This document shows positions 21,130 to 31,460 of a stretch of DNA of 64,000 bases, in pieces. The stretch covers positions 186,001 through 250,000 of the forward strand of contig BSBK01007736.1 in the NCBI GenBank assembly GCA_027943335.1. The letters are read 5' to 3'. Below the pieces are notes generated by a model, which ran no database searches, was not told the DNA's origin, and saw only the letters and a list, made by a program, of their open reading frames with translations. The translations under genes and the position numbers were made by a program. The stretch is from Chamaecyparis obtusa. Lineage: Eukaryota; Streptophyta; Pinopsida; Cupressales; Cupressaceae. Numbering within the stretch: position 1 is the first letter of the stretch; every line of letters starts with the position of its first letter.

Positions 21130-24100
21130 CTATGAGTCATGACTGCCAATGACAGCAGCAGTAACAGCTTCAGTTTCAAAAGATGACCCAGCTTCTAAGA
21201 ATTTCTTTAGGGTGCTCCATTCTGCATCATTTGGTGGCTCCATTTGTTTGAGGTTGTAGCTAAATAGTTGTAACCTCGTCAAAAATAAATACTTCTTAGA
21301 GATATTTTTAAATGAATCGAGGAATTTATCTACAACTTCATTCATTGTTGATAGTGGTTTGATGCAACTTGCAATTCCTTCTGGAGTGGTATCCTCAGGC
21401 AAGTTGCCTAAATCATGATTCATGCTCTCCTGCAACCTTTTCATGTAATTTTCATTTCCAATGAATCTGGCATTTGAGTCAGCTGGATTTGGTAATCTAG
21501 CATTCAGCAAGTTCAGTATGATGTTATTCATCTTCTTCAATTCTTTGGAAACAGATTTGAGAGCTTCACCCATTTCCGTTAGTTGTTCACAATGGTGACC
21601 GACATCAATGGTCATTACAGAGGCATCCAAGCGGCTGTTTATTCCATGCTTTGCCAAATCCCTATCACTAGATATCTTTACTTTACTCAAAATTTGGTCA
21701 GAAACATTTTTTAAGGATTTGGTGAAGATTTGTCTTTTACCAAAAAAATCACTTTTTACATTTTCAAAGAGAAGTCTGATATTGCTATTTAAATCAAGCC
21801 ATTCAAACAAACTATCAGTGTTCTTCATTATTTTGTCCCAATTTTCTTGTTTGATAAGCTTAACCATGTTTATTATAGTATCCTTCACATGATGGTCTTC
21901 GGAAGAGGTCGCTCTATTTTCTGCCATTACATTCTCCATCTTTTTCTTCATTTGAGACATCTCTTTTTCACTCTTTTTATGTATTTCCTCTACTTGCCCT
22001 TGCAAATTAGTTTCTCTCTTCCTCTCATCCTCCAATTTCTTCTTCAAATCTTGGATTGTATTTGCAGCAGTTACCTCTTTTTTCTTCTCATCCCCGAGTT
22101 CCCTTTTCAAATCATGGATTGCCTTTGCAGTGGACTCCTCCTTTTTCTTCGCATTGTCCAATTCCTTCTTCAAATCATGGAGTCTTTGAGTAGAGTCAGT
22201 AGACTCCTCTTTCTTCGTGTTCTCCAATTCCTTTCTCAAATTGAAGATTTTCTTTGCAGCTGACTCTTCTTTTTTCTTTGCATTCTCCAATTCCCTCCTC
22301 ATTTGGTGGATTATGTTAGTGTTTGCAGTAGCACTAGACTCTATTTTCTTCACATTCTCCAATTCCTTCTCCAAATTACTAATAGTTTTTGCATTTGACT
22401 CCTCTTTTTGTTTCATGTTCTCCAATTGCTTATTCAAATTGTTGATTGTTTTTGCACTAGACTCCTCTTTTTTCTTCTCATTCCCCAATTCCTTTTGCAA
22501 ATTAAAAATCATATTTGCCCTAGACATCGACTGTTTCTTTTCATTCTCCAATTCAGTCTTCAAAATATTATTTCCCTTGACAGCATAGTCCAGGTCAGTT
22601 TTCAATTTATTGTTGACCTGTGCACTACTCTCTAAAGACTTGAACAACTGTGCACTAGAGGCTTGTTCATCCTGAAGTCTTTTTTGGCACTCATCCAATT
22701 CTTTAGTCAATTTTTCCACTTGTTCATTCATCTTTTCTTGCTGGACAATTGCCTCTGTAGGAGAAGATTTCTTTATCCTATTTTGCAAATCTTTGAACCT
22801 ATTGTCTGCTGCTTTCTCCTTCGCCTTCACATTATCAAGGTCTGCCTGTAACTTTTCTATTTGCTTTGTAAGCCTTTTGTTTTCCCTCTCCACTTTCAGA
22901 AGTGTAGAGTAGACCATTTTGTTGCTCTCTTTAGATATATTGATTTTGTCAATATTTTTCACTTTTGACAAATCCATTTGAAGACTGGTAACTTGTATAT
23001 CGTTAGGATTTATTACATTTTGTGGTGGAATATTATCTCTACCCAGGGGCATAACAGCCATGAAGTTCATCATTTCATTGTTTGGATCATATGTTGAAAA
23101 TATTCTGTTAGTAGATCCCTGACATTTAGCAACTGCATCACTTTTCAAAGTCTTCATAATTTGCCTATTTCTTTCGCTTGTCTGTTCAAACTTTGATGCA
23201 AATTCATTCAAACTAAAATCTGGGTTTGCTGACAGAATTGAGTGTTTGAAAGGTGAATTATCAGTTGTATCCTTGTGTGCTCCTCCAACTCCAGTTAAAC
23301 TTACTCCACCTACAATTGTATTTTGAGGATTGCCAACAGACTGAAGATGGCCCATTCCAAATCCTGGTGTTTTAGGACTGTTTTCTAGGTTTTGTACAGA
23401 AGCTACTGGTGCATACATTGGTGAAGTAACCGCTGACATTGTTGGCAGTGTAATTGTCATAACTTTTTTCTTTTTTGCACAAGGTTCATCCATGCTAGTG
23501 CCAGTGCCAGTGCCAGTGGGATCAACTACAACTGGATTCGAAGATTTAACAAATAATGTTTTGGGATGACCTTCAGAAGTAGAGACATAATGTTTTTTGC
23601 CCTTTCTAGATGAATCATCTTCATTGTCAGAGAGTCCAATGATTGGTTTACATCCTCTTTTGGGTGGCTCTGGTACTGGAAGTGGATTCCAAATCCCTTC
23701 ACCACTTGCACCAATGGGCCCTAGACCTGCATAACCCATTTTTTGTATCATAGTTGCCCCTCTACCATACGTTTGTTTAACAGAATCACTCATTTGAAGT
23801 GTAACAATATCTCTACCCCTGGTTGACCCAGAATCCTGAATACCTTGAATGTCAGCATCAGACTAGAGGTCCTTCTGCCTTTCATTATCACCGTCACTGC
23901 CAAAATCATATAGTACAGTTGGATGCTCTTTATTCCAATAATTGCTGAAAATTTCATCCTCCTCAATTTCATCAAAAACAGCTGATGTCTTTGGTTCACC
24001 CAAATTTTGCCTCATTTTCCAAAAATCAGTCATCTTGGTTTGACACCACATTTCAGCTTTGCATGCCTCTTTAATTTCTTTAGGCATAGACCTCGTAGAA

Positions 24101-25779
24101 GGTTGAGATGCTTTCTTGTAGAAATTTAAGTATGTCAGAGGCTCTGATTTGTGCAATGTCATAATTTGGGATGACAATTCTTGCATTGAAATATTATTCT
24201 CTGTTGCATGTTTCTCCATCTCTTTCTTAACCTCATCCCATGAATCCTTGTTTTTAAACTTTTCTATCAATGGCATCTCCTGATGTTGATATTTTCTCGC
24301 AGAGTTCCCATTGGCAATAAGTCTCGTTTGTATTATGTTCAGTGGATCATAATTCCAGTGACTGACAAAATCAAAGCCAAAAAAAGTTACCAATTTATTT
24401 GCCAGTTTGAAAGCCTTTCTCTCAAATGTGAGGCCTCCAATTGCGAAAGGCAAGGAAGGAAATATCATTTTCTTTTGTTGTCCACTGAAAAGTTCATCTA
24501 CGCTCTCCATCTGCCGTACATATTCCAATGTAAAAACCCTTTCTGTAACATGCATTGGAAGTTTGCAGGGTTCAACCGCTGAACCGTAAAACCTTAAGAG
24601 AGTGTACTCTTCCATAAAGAACCAGTCAGCCAATTGAATCTGACTTCCCAGTTGAATGCAATCTTTACAAGACACAGGAAATCTAGGCATCAAAGTGCCT
24701 ATGATTTTTTGGTAAATAGGTGCCAAAAAGAAGTCTACAAAATGGTTGTAGTTTTTATTTGCAGCAGTCATCCTCATCTTATGTGTCCACTCATATACTG
24801 GACTTGGAGTCTCTGATTTCTTCTGGGTTCTCTCATCAAACTTATAGACCTCAATACCAAGCTTGTTGTTCTCTGTCTCAAATATTGGGCGATGCTTTGC
24901 TAAAAGAAGGTAGCACAAGTAACTTGTGAACCTAAATGTCTTGGTCTTGCCTGTAGTTGTACTTTGTTTAATCATCAGTAATTGTTGTTGCATAGATTCA
25001 ACAATGTGCTGAACAAAATTATATCTTACATCTACCTGCTCAACTGACTGCCCTCGACAATGGATATTATAAATCATTTCAAGAACACTGGCCCCCACTT
25101 CCTTGTTACTGTCCAATCCCAGACAAAATGATAACAAAGAAATAGTATTCTGAACCCATGGCACAAAAATATCATACTGATAAGGAGGCTTATGGTCTTT
25201 GTCCAGTGTAACACTAGTAGTGGACTCTGAGGGTATTAAACCCTTAATATATGAATCTTGAAAAGATCTTTCCAGCTTGTCATAAGCCTAAGCTAGTTTA
25301 TCCAAGTCAATGCACTCCTTAGAGCTTTCTGTTCTAAACCCTAACCCTAGGTCTAACAGAGTCAGAAATTCACTCTCAGTTATTGATAAAATTTCCTCCT
25401 GAGTGTTTTGGTTTACAATTGCCTTTCTATTTTCATCATAATTCTGAGCGCATAGCATTACAATTTCAGGGCAAGGGAATACTTCGGGTACAGCGAGGTT
25501 TGCTAATCCAGCAACCACAGCAGCTAGTTTATTTGTATATGCCCCAATACTGCTGTTATATTTGTAATAAATTCTCCCCTTCTGTGGATCTTTCCACTTA
25601 CTAAACAATGAATGTCTAATTGCCATGATTTCAGAATCTCCATGGATAACAGGATCAAAAATATCATGACACTCATCGGTGAAACCTGGGGTTTGTAGCA
25701 CTCGTCTGAGTTCTATAATGGTGTTCTTTTCCTTTATGGGTGCACTCGTTTGGGAGGTTTTTGACTTTGTTTTGCCCAT
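21130..25779 (-). pseudogene. Large second gene of the hAT: unrecognised N-terminus, G-patch-like segment, long coiled coil; two in-frame TAGs
   Basis: Reading from ATG at 25779 (MGKTKSKTSQTSAPIKEK) to the stop at 21130-21132, one frame of 1549 codons is interrupted only by TAG at 25288-25290 (codon 164) and 23863-23865 (codon 639). What look like separate ORFs are pieces of this frame; the middle one has no ATG of its own at its start. Codons 1-660 form a globular, Trp/Phe-containing region I do not recognise. Codons 671-715 have a G-patch-like glycine pattern (GRGATMIQKMGY..LGPIG..GEGI..P...IIG). Codons about 955-1287 are coiled coil, including nine roughly 21-residue repeats. The C-terminal 250 codons are helical without a known motif. 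No membrane segment or catalytic motif is seen. It may be an accessory transposition factor, as TnpA is in En/Spm, or a captured host gene. Confidence 0.75.
21985..22563 (-). repeat. 63-nt tandem repeat within the coiled coil of the second hAT gene
   Basis: About nine consecutive units encode LxKELENxKKKEESxAKxIxx-type 21-residue blocks (three heptads each). One unit is longer and others vary by a residue. Heptad phase is largely kept, so the repeat extends the rod without breaking it. Confidence 0.75.
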
Positions 25780-26190
25780 TCCTGGCGCTACTGGTTATTA
25801 GACTTCAGGCCCTATTCAAAATAATTTTAAAGTGCAAACCTAAGACAATTAAAATCAAGATTTCTATTGCTGCAAATTGCAATGGAATTTTTTTGAAAAA
25901 AATTAAATACCTAGAATTGAGATTGGATAATTGGTGTTGTCGGCTGATAACAAAGTTTCACAGTGTCACACTTTCAGACTTCAGTCTTCAGAAATCAGAA
26001 CACAAAATGGAATTCTGCCAGTCTTTGAAAATTTAAAATTTGAAAACCCTATGGCTATCGTATCGGACTCTCGTAAATTCTTGAAGTTATAGTTAAAATG
26101 AAAGTAATAAGTAATTAATGGTTTTAACTTTAATGTACAATGTACATCTAACAGTAATAAATTGTCAAGACTCAATAATGTACATAAGTT
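25780..26190. promoter_or_regulatory. Upstream region of the second hAT gene
   Basis: No gene seen. This interval should contain the promoter and 5' UTR for the - strand gene, but I could not single out a TATA box with confidence. Confidence 0.35.
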
Positions 26191-26962
26191 ACACGTGTCA
26201 CGATTCCGGATGAATATTGGCAGATGGGAAAGCATTCCCCAAATCGGCCCGAAATTCATCTTGGGCCGTCGATCTATAGACTATCAAATGTTTATTAAAT
26301 TTATTATTATTATTATTATATTTTATTATTTAATATTATAAATAATATTAAATAATACAATATAATAATAATAATAACCTATAATATAATATAATATAAT
26401 TATAATTTATAACCATATAATCTAATATAATATAATATAATATAATATTAAATAATATTAAATAATACAACATAATAATAATAATAATCATAACCTATAA
26501 TATAATTATTATTATTATTATATTATTATTATATTGTATTATTTAATATTATTTATGTAATATTACATTATGATTATTATTATATTATATTATTTAATAT
26601 TATTTATATGTAATATATTATTACATATAAATAATATTAAATAATATAATATAATAATAATTATTACATAAATAATATATTATTTATGTAATATATATTT
26701 ACATAAATAATATTAAATAATATAATATAATAATAACATTATTATTATTATATTATATTACATAAATAATATAATATATTAAATAATACATAAATAATAT
26801 AATATAATAATAATAATAATAATCATAAGTTCATAACCATATAATATAATATAATATAATACAATCTGAAGACTGATAGATCGACGGCCCAGGATGAATT
26901 TCGGGCCGATTTGGGGAATCTTTTCCCATCTGCCCAGATTCATCCGGAATCGTGATACGTGT
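26191..26962. repeat. MITE-like palindrome 1 inside the hAT (about 90-bp inverted repeats)
   Basis: An inverted repeat of about 90 bp (26191-26280 and 26873-26962) encloses about 590 bp of almost pure A/T. Each arm contains ATTCCGGATGAAT, CAGATGGGAAA, GGCCCGAAATTCATC and GGGCCGTCGAT, a GC-containing arm against an AT-only core. Long inverted ends with an AT-rich core fit a Mutator-type MITE. No clear TSD was found. Confidence 0.6.
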
Positions 26963-27805
26963 CACAATTCCGGATGAAACTGGGCAGATGGGAAAAGATT
27001 CCCCAAATTGGCCCGAAATTCATCCCGGGCCGTCGATGACTCAGACTCGATGGTCATTATTATTATATTATTAATTATTATTATATTATATAAATATTAT
27101 ATGGTTATAATTATATTATATTATATGGTTATGATTATATCAATGTATCATATGGTTGTAATTATATTATATTATATTATAGTATAAATAATTATATCAT
27201 ATGTTCTATTATTTTTAATTAAATTATTATTGTTTTTAAATATTTTAATTTTTTTTAATGTAACTGCATTGGTTTATATTTTATATTTTAATAATGTATT
27301 TTTTATAAATTATAATATGTTTTTTTGGCATTCAATTAAAAATAATATTACTTATATTATGTAATCATTTAAGATTTATTATTATTATAAAAATAATATT
27401 ATTTTTATTTATAATTATTTATTATATAATAGAACATATAATATAATTATTTATACTATAATATAATTATAGCCATATGATATAATCATAACCATATAAT
27501 TATTAATAAAATATAAATATAACCATGTAACAGTAATACAATCTGATAGATCGACGACCCGTCACCAGATTTATTATTATTATAAAAATAATATTATTTT
27601 TATTTATAATTATTTATTATATAATAGAACATATAATATAATTATTTATACTATAATATAATTATAGCCATATGATATAATCATAGCCATATAATTATTA
27701 ATAAAATATAAATATAACCATGTAACAGTAATACAATCTGATAGATCGACAGCCCGGGATGAATTTCGGGCCGATTTGGGGAATCTTTTCCCATCTGCCT
27801 AGATT
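26955..27805. repeat. MITE-like palindrome 2 inside the hAT, adjoining the first
   Basis: The same arm occurs at 26955-27040 and, inverted and shortened, at 27739-27805. It sits back to back with palindrome 1 around the shared ACGTGT centre at about 26957. The right arm lacks the outermost 20 or so bases. Confidence 0.55.
27372..27761. repeat. 195-bp tandem duplication in palindrome 2
   Basis: 27372-27566 is repeated at 27567-27761, including the TAGATCGAC end of the arm, with few differences (for example ATAACC against ATAGCC). Confidence 0.75.
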
Positions 27806-27878
27806 AAACAATTTTTCAGTTTACCACTGAAGATTAGCCAAGACCATTATTATTCATTTTCCTACAAAACAAGTAATT

Positions 27879-28095
27879 CGCCTCTGAAATTATTAATTCA
27901 TTTTTGGCAAGGGAAAAAATAGCCATCATTTATATATCCATCAGTGAAAAAAAACATTAATTCACCACATTTAAAATGATTTTTGCTAGGGCAAGAAAAA
28001 ATTCGCCAACATATAATATTTTATTTCCCTATATGGAACAAAAAAATCGCCCTCGATATTAAAATTTTCCTGCCCACAAGATGTTGGATTCGCCA
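27879..28095. promoter_or_regulatory. Right subterminal TCGCC motif array
   Basis: TCGCC hexamers occur at 27879, 28003, 28047 and 28090, the last three 43-44 bp apart as at the left end. They are in the same + strand orientation as most left copies. Confidence 0.5.
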
Positions 28096-28128
28096 GCATT
28101 TTAGGCTTTTTTTTCGGGAGGGGTTTCT

Positions 28129-28142
28129 TAAAGTTATCCCTG
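28129..28142 (-). repeat. Right terminal inverted repeat of the hAT
   Basis: On the - strand CAGGGATAACTTTA, one mismatch to the left end and closer to the canonical CAGGG start. Confidence 0.9.
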
Positions 28143-28150
28143 GTTATTTT
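28143..28150 (+). repeat. Right target-site duplication of the hAT
   Basis: GTTATTTT, identical to 16662-16669. Copia C gag resumes here. Confidence 0.92.
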
Positions 28151-29745
28151 GTGAATATTGAAAGAAACCAAATCATGATGAGCATCATTGCAAGACTAGG
28201 AGAATTCATGAGTTGGAAAATTTACTCAAGAAGAACAAAATCAATTTTTCAAATGCTTCCAATGATTCATCTCCATCCACTTCAAAGGGAAAAGGGAAAT
28301 TAATTATGGAAATTTCAAGGTCTTTAGAGGAATGTATTCTTGGCTTGGGTGGCACACATCATATGGGTGCTTCAAATGGGCAATTCTTCATTGGAGTTAT
28401 CTAAAGTACCTCACATCTTTGTAGAGAATGATACACAAGTAGAAGTTGAAGGGAAAGGAAAATTTCAGATAGAAAATGGAGAGTTAAAAGATGTTCTCTA
28501 TGTTACTAGCCTTAGAAATAATATCCTTTCAATTTACCAAATCGCTCACTATGGAGGTGGAAATAAAGTTAAGTTCCTTTTTGATTCAGTAATGGTGTGA
28601 AATCTTAAGGATGATTCATTGGTTGTTGGCATGATCATTTTGGACATGTTGATTTCAGCTATCTTTAGCAGATTAGCTCAAAACATATGGTTAAAGGTCT
28701 ACCTACAATCAAATTTTATAAGGGTGAATGCTCAACTTGTTCCGTCGATATGAATCTTGAAGAGAAGTTTGAAAAAGGGAGTTCTTGGAGAGAATCGATT
28801 GTTCTTGATTTGGTTCATAGTTTTCTAGCAGGTCCCTTTTCCAATAACATCAGTCAACAAGTGTTGCTGTATCCTCACTATCATTGATGACTTTTCCCAC
28901 TACACATGGTTCTACTTTCTTATTGACAAGAATGAAGTGTTTGATAAGTTTCTAGCCTTCAAGAGTCATGTTGAGAAGAAATCAAGTAAAGTCATCAAGG
29001 TTCTTTGTGTATAAAATGAGAGAAGTTATGCAAACTCAAGACTTAGAGAATTTTGTGAACTTGAGGGTATTGATCTTCAGAATCCTATTGCATTTAGTGC
29101 ACAACAAACAAGACTTGCATAAATGAAGATTAGAACTCTTAACCTGAAATGGAAAGTTTCATGGTTCAAGCCAAGTCTCTTTATCTATCACTTGTGGTAG
29201 AAGCTATAAGTTGTGCCAATCAAATCCTTAATAGATCTCCTCATAATGCCTTAGATAGAATTAATCCTTTTTAGGCATAGTGTAGAATAAAAATAAGTGT
29301 GAAACACTTTAGAGTATTTGGTTTTCTAGCATGGACACACATAACTTCACATAAATGGAAGGAACCTCCACCAAGGCCTTGTACATTCATTAGATATGAA
29401 GAACGTGCTAAGGCATATAGACTTATGCATCCTGAGACTCATGAGATCTTCATAGAGAGGAATGTTCACTTTGAGGAGAGTTCACCTAGCTTATCCTTTA
29501 CTCCTCCCCATACTTCAGACATTGTGAAAAATGATAGTGACAATAGTGGCAGTGATTCAAATGGTTCATCTACCTCAACACCAACACACATGATTACACC
29601 TATTCTTGGTAAACTTAAGGTTGGGGATACTTCTTCATCATCATCTTCTACTAGACCTCGTTGGGTTAGACAAAAACTTGATTCGGCAGGCTCACTTGTG
29701 GGGGATCCTTTAGATAGTCAAAGGACAAGGTCACAACATCAACAC
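28151..29745 (+). pseudogene. Copia C gag end, protease, GAG-pre-integrase and integrase remnant
   Basis: Directly after the hAT TSD the gag zinc knuckle resumes; its second Cys position is read as TGA. KNKINF and a Ser-rich linker lead into the protease, where GGTHHM near 28350 lacks the catalytic Asp of the usual DSGATHHM. The GAG-pre-integrase region has HMVKGLPTIKF and GECSTCSVD near 28725, followed by LDLVHSFLAGPF near 28805. Integrase continues in several frames to KHFRVFGFLAWTHI near 29302 and a Ser/Thr-rich tail with RTRSQHQ near 29731. Multiple stops and shifts are present. Copia sequence ends at about 29745. Confidence 0.82.
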
Positions 29746-29748
29746 ATT

Positions 29749-30127
29749 CAACATGCAAATAAAAATCCCTTTAAAAGTAAAATATTATTTTATATTATAG
29801 TGTGATGCAGAGAGCACAACAAAAATACTAGGAAGTGGTCTACCTCCTACACAACTCTCCCAATTTGATCTTGGCACAAATCAATCCCACTAACCTTGGG
29901 ATATGGAGTATATCAACCAAGTAGTGGTGTCTAGACCTCTTTACAACCTTGTCTCAACTCCCTAAGGTCTTTCACCAACTTCACCAATTTGGTTTATATG
30001 AAGAGAGAATCAACTCCTAAATTGATCCCCCAACACCTACAATTCTCTAGACACAACTTCATGTACAATCACAACTGTTCATGGACCGGCTGGAACTCAT
30101 TTCTGAAATTATTTAACCATGCTAAGA
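29749..30127. repeat. Duplicated segment, copy 1
   Basis: Direct repeat of 31461-31908, starting near AAATAAAAATCCC and ending near CATGCTAA. This copy lacks about 100 bp (GAAGACTTAGG...GTTATTTGG) present in the other copy. A partial third copy lies at 31201-31460. Confidence 0.75.
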
Positions 30128-30390
30128 CCTCCCCAAGAGGTTAGCAATTGTAATTCAATATTTGGATGCAAATAGAATGAGAAACCACCATTTTCCTATG
30201 ATATATTTGTTTGGTATGGTCATATATAGAATGTTCTAAAACAATAAATGCTATTCTTGTAAATCCTTGTGAAATTGGATTGGTCTTATTTGGATTTGTG
30301 AGGACAAAGTTACAAGCAAGTTTGTACAAGTAGTCAAGAAAGAGGTCTAATCCAAGCTTGTCACACAAATGGAGGCCTAACTTGCAATTC

Positions 30391-31230
30391 CACTTGTAGA
30401 ATTCCTTAACCACTTGGGAAATGCAAGTTAGGTATGTAATATACATGATTCCTAATGCTTTAGATAGGAACTAGTGGTTAGAGGGGTTTTTCACCAAGCC
30501 CTAGGTTGAATATCTCAATGTATTCAGCTAGATGGTTGAATGAAAGGGTGTGCAGTCAATTGATCTATTTAATGTAATCATTTTGGGAGTGGATTTGAAG
30601 GTTTTGGAGGTGATTGATCTATTTAATGTAATCAATCCCACTAACCTTGGGATATGGAGTATATCAATCCCACTTGAAGAATTCCTGAACCACTTGGGAA
30701 ATGCAAGGTAGGTATGTAATATACATGATTCCTAACGCTTTAGATAGGAACTAGTGGTTAGAGGGGGTTTGCACCAAGCCCTAGGTTGAATATCTCAATG
30801 TATTTAGCTAGACAGTTGAATGAAAGGGTGTGTAGTCAATTGATCTATTTAAAGTAATCATTTTGTGAGTGGATTTGAAGTTTTTGGAGGTGATTGATCT
30901 ATTTAATGTAATCAATCCCACTAACCTTGGGATACAGAGTATACAAATTCCACTTGTAGAATTCCTTAACCACTTAGGAAATGCAAGTTAGGTATGTAAT
31001 ATACATGATTCCTAATGCTTTAGATAGGAACTAGTGGTTAGAGGGATTTTGCACCAAGCCCTAGGTTGAATATCTCAATGTATTCAGCCAGACGGTTGAA
31101 TGAAAGGGTGTGCAGTCCTTTGATCTATTTAATGCAATCATTTTGGGAGTGGATTTGAAGTTTTTGGAGGTGATTGATCTATTTAATGTAATCAATCCCA
31201 CTAACCTTGGGATATGGAGTATACCAACCA
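30391..31230. repeat. Three 280-bp tandem repeats
   Basis: Units begin with CACTTG(T/A)AGAATTCCT at 30391, 30671 and 30951, exactly 280 bp apart. Each contains CATGATTCCTAA, TAGGAACTAGTGG, GCACCAAGCCCTAGG and GATTGATCTATTTAATG. Units differ by scattered substitutions. No coding content is seen. Confidence 0.85.
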
Positions 31231-31460
31231 AGTAGTGATGTCTAAACCTCTTTACAACCTTGTCTCAACTCCCTAAGGTCTTTCACCAACTTCACCAATT
31301 TGAAGACTTAGGGACACTTTCCCTATTTTGAACAAAAATTGGAAACCTTCACCAGTGATGTCCTTTATCCAACTTAAGGGTTGTAACACGTTATTTGGTT
31401 TATATGAAGAGAGAATCAACTCCTAAATTGATCCCCCAACACCTACAATGCTCTAGACAC

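Larger units (their letters stand above)
16670..28142. mobile_element. hAT DNA transposon, 11,473 bp, carrying two convergent genes
   Basis: The element is bounded by an 8-bp direct repeat GTTATTTT (16662-16669 and 28143-28150), the TSD length of the hAT superfamily. Its inverted ends are CAGAGATAACTTTA on the left and CAGGGATAACTTTA on the right (reverse complement), one mismatch in 14. They resemble the Ac-type CAGGGATG start. Inside are a hAT transposase on the + strand (17544-20366) and a large unrecognised gene on the - strand (21130-25779), tail to tail with about 760 bp between. Both subterminal regions hold TCGCC repeats. It is several times longer than typical plant hAT elements. The perfect TSD and near-perfect TIRs suggest fairly recent insertion. 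Confidence 0.92.
13410..29745 (+). mobile_element. Copia element C, split by the hAT transposon
   Basis: The element has a 5' LTR (13410-13909), a Met-tRNA-type PBS, a 2 kb leader and gag (15877-16669). After the 11,473-bp hAT insertion come protease, GAG-pre-integrase and integrase (28151 to about 29745). Removing the hAT and one copy of its 8-bp TSD makes the two halves contiguous across the gag zinc knuckle, which shows they were one element. It is truncated at about 29745 by duplicated sequence, with no RT or 3' LTR. Several stops show it was dying before or after the hAT landed. Confidence 0.8.

Noticed and set aside
21608..22851. Several + strand ORFs rich in Phe, Leu and Ser over 21.6-22.9 kb
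   Set aside because: They are antisense readings of the 63-nt coiled-coil repeat of the - strand gene; no motif of their own.
23863..25164. A separate 433-residue gene and a separate 163-residue gene upstream of the coiled-coil gene
   Set aside because: All three share one frame, the middle one starts at a GTG with no ATG, and only single TAG codons separate them, so they are one gene.
30391..31230. CRISPR-like array
   Set aside because: Units are 280 bp and contiguous without spacers, in a plant genome; this is a tandem repeat.
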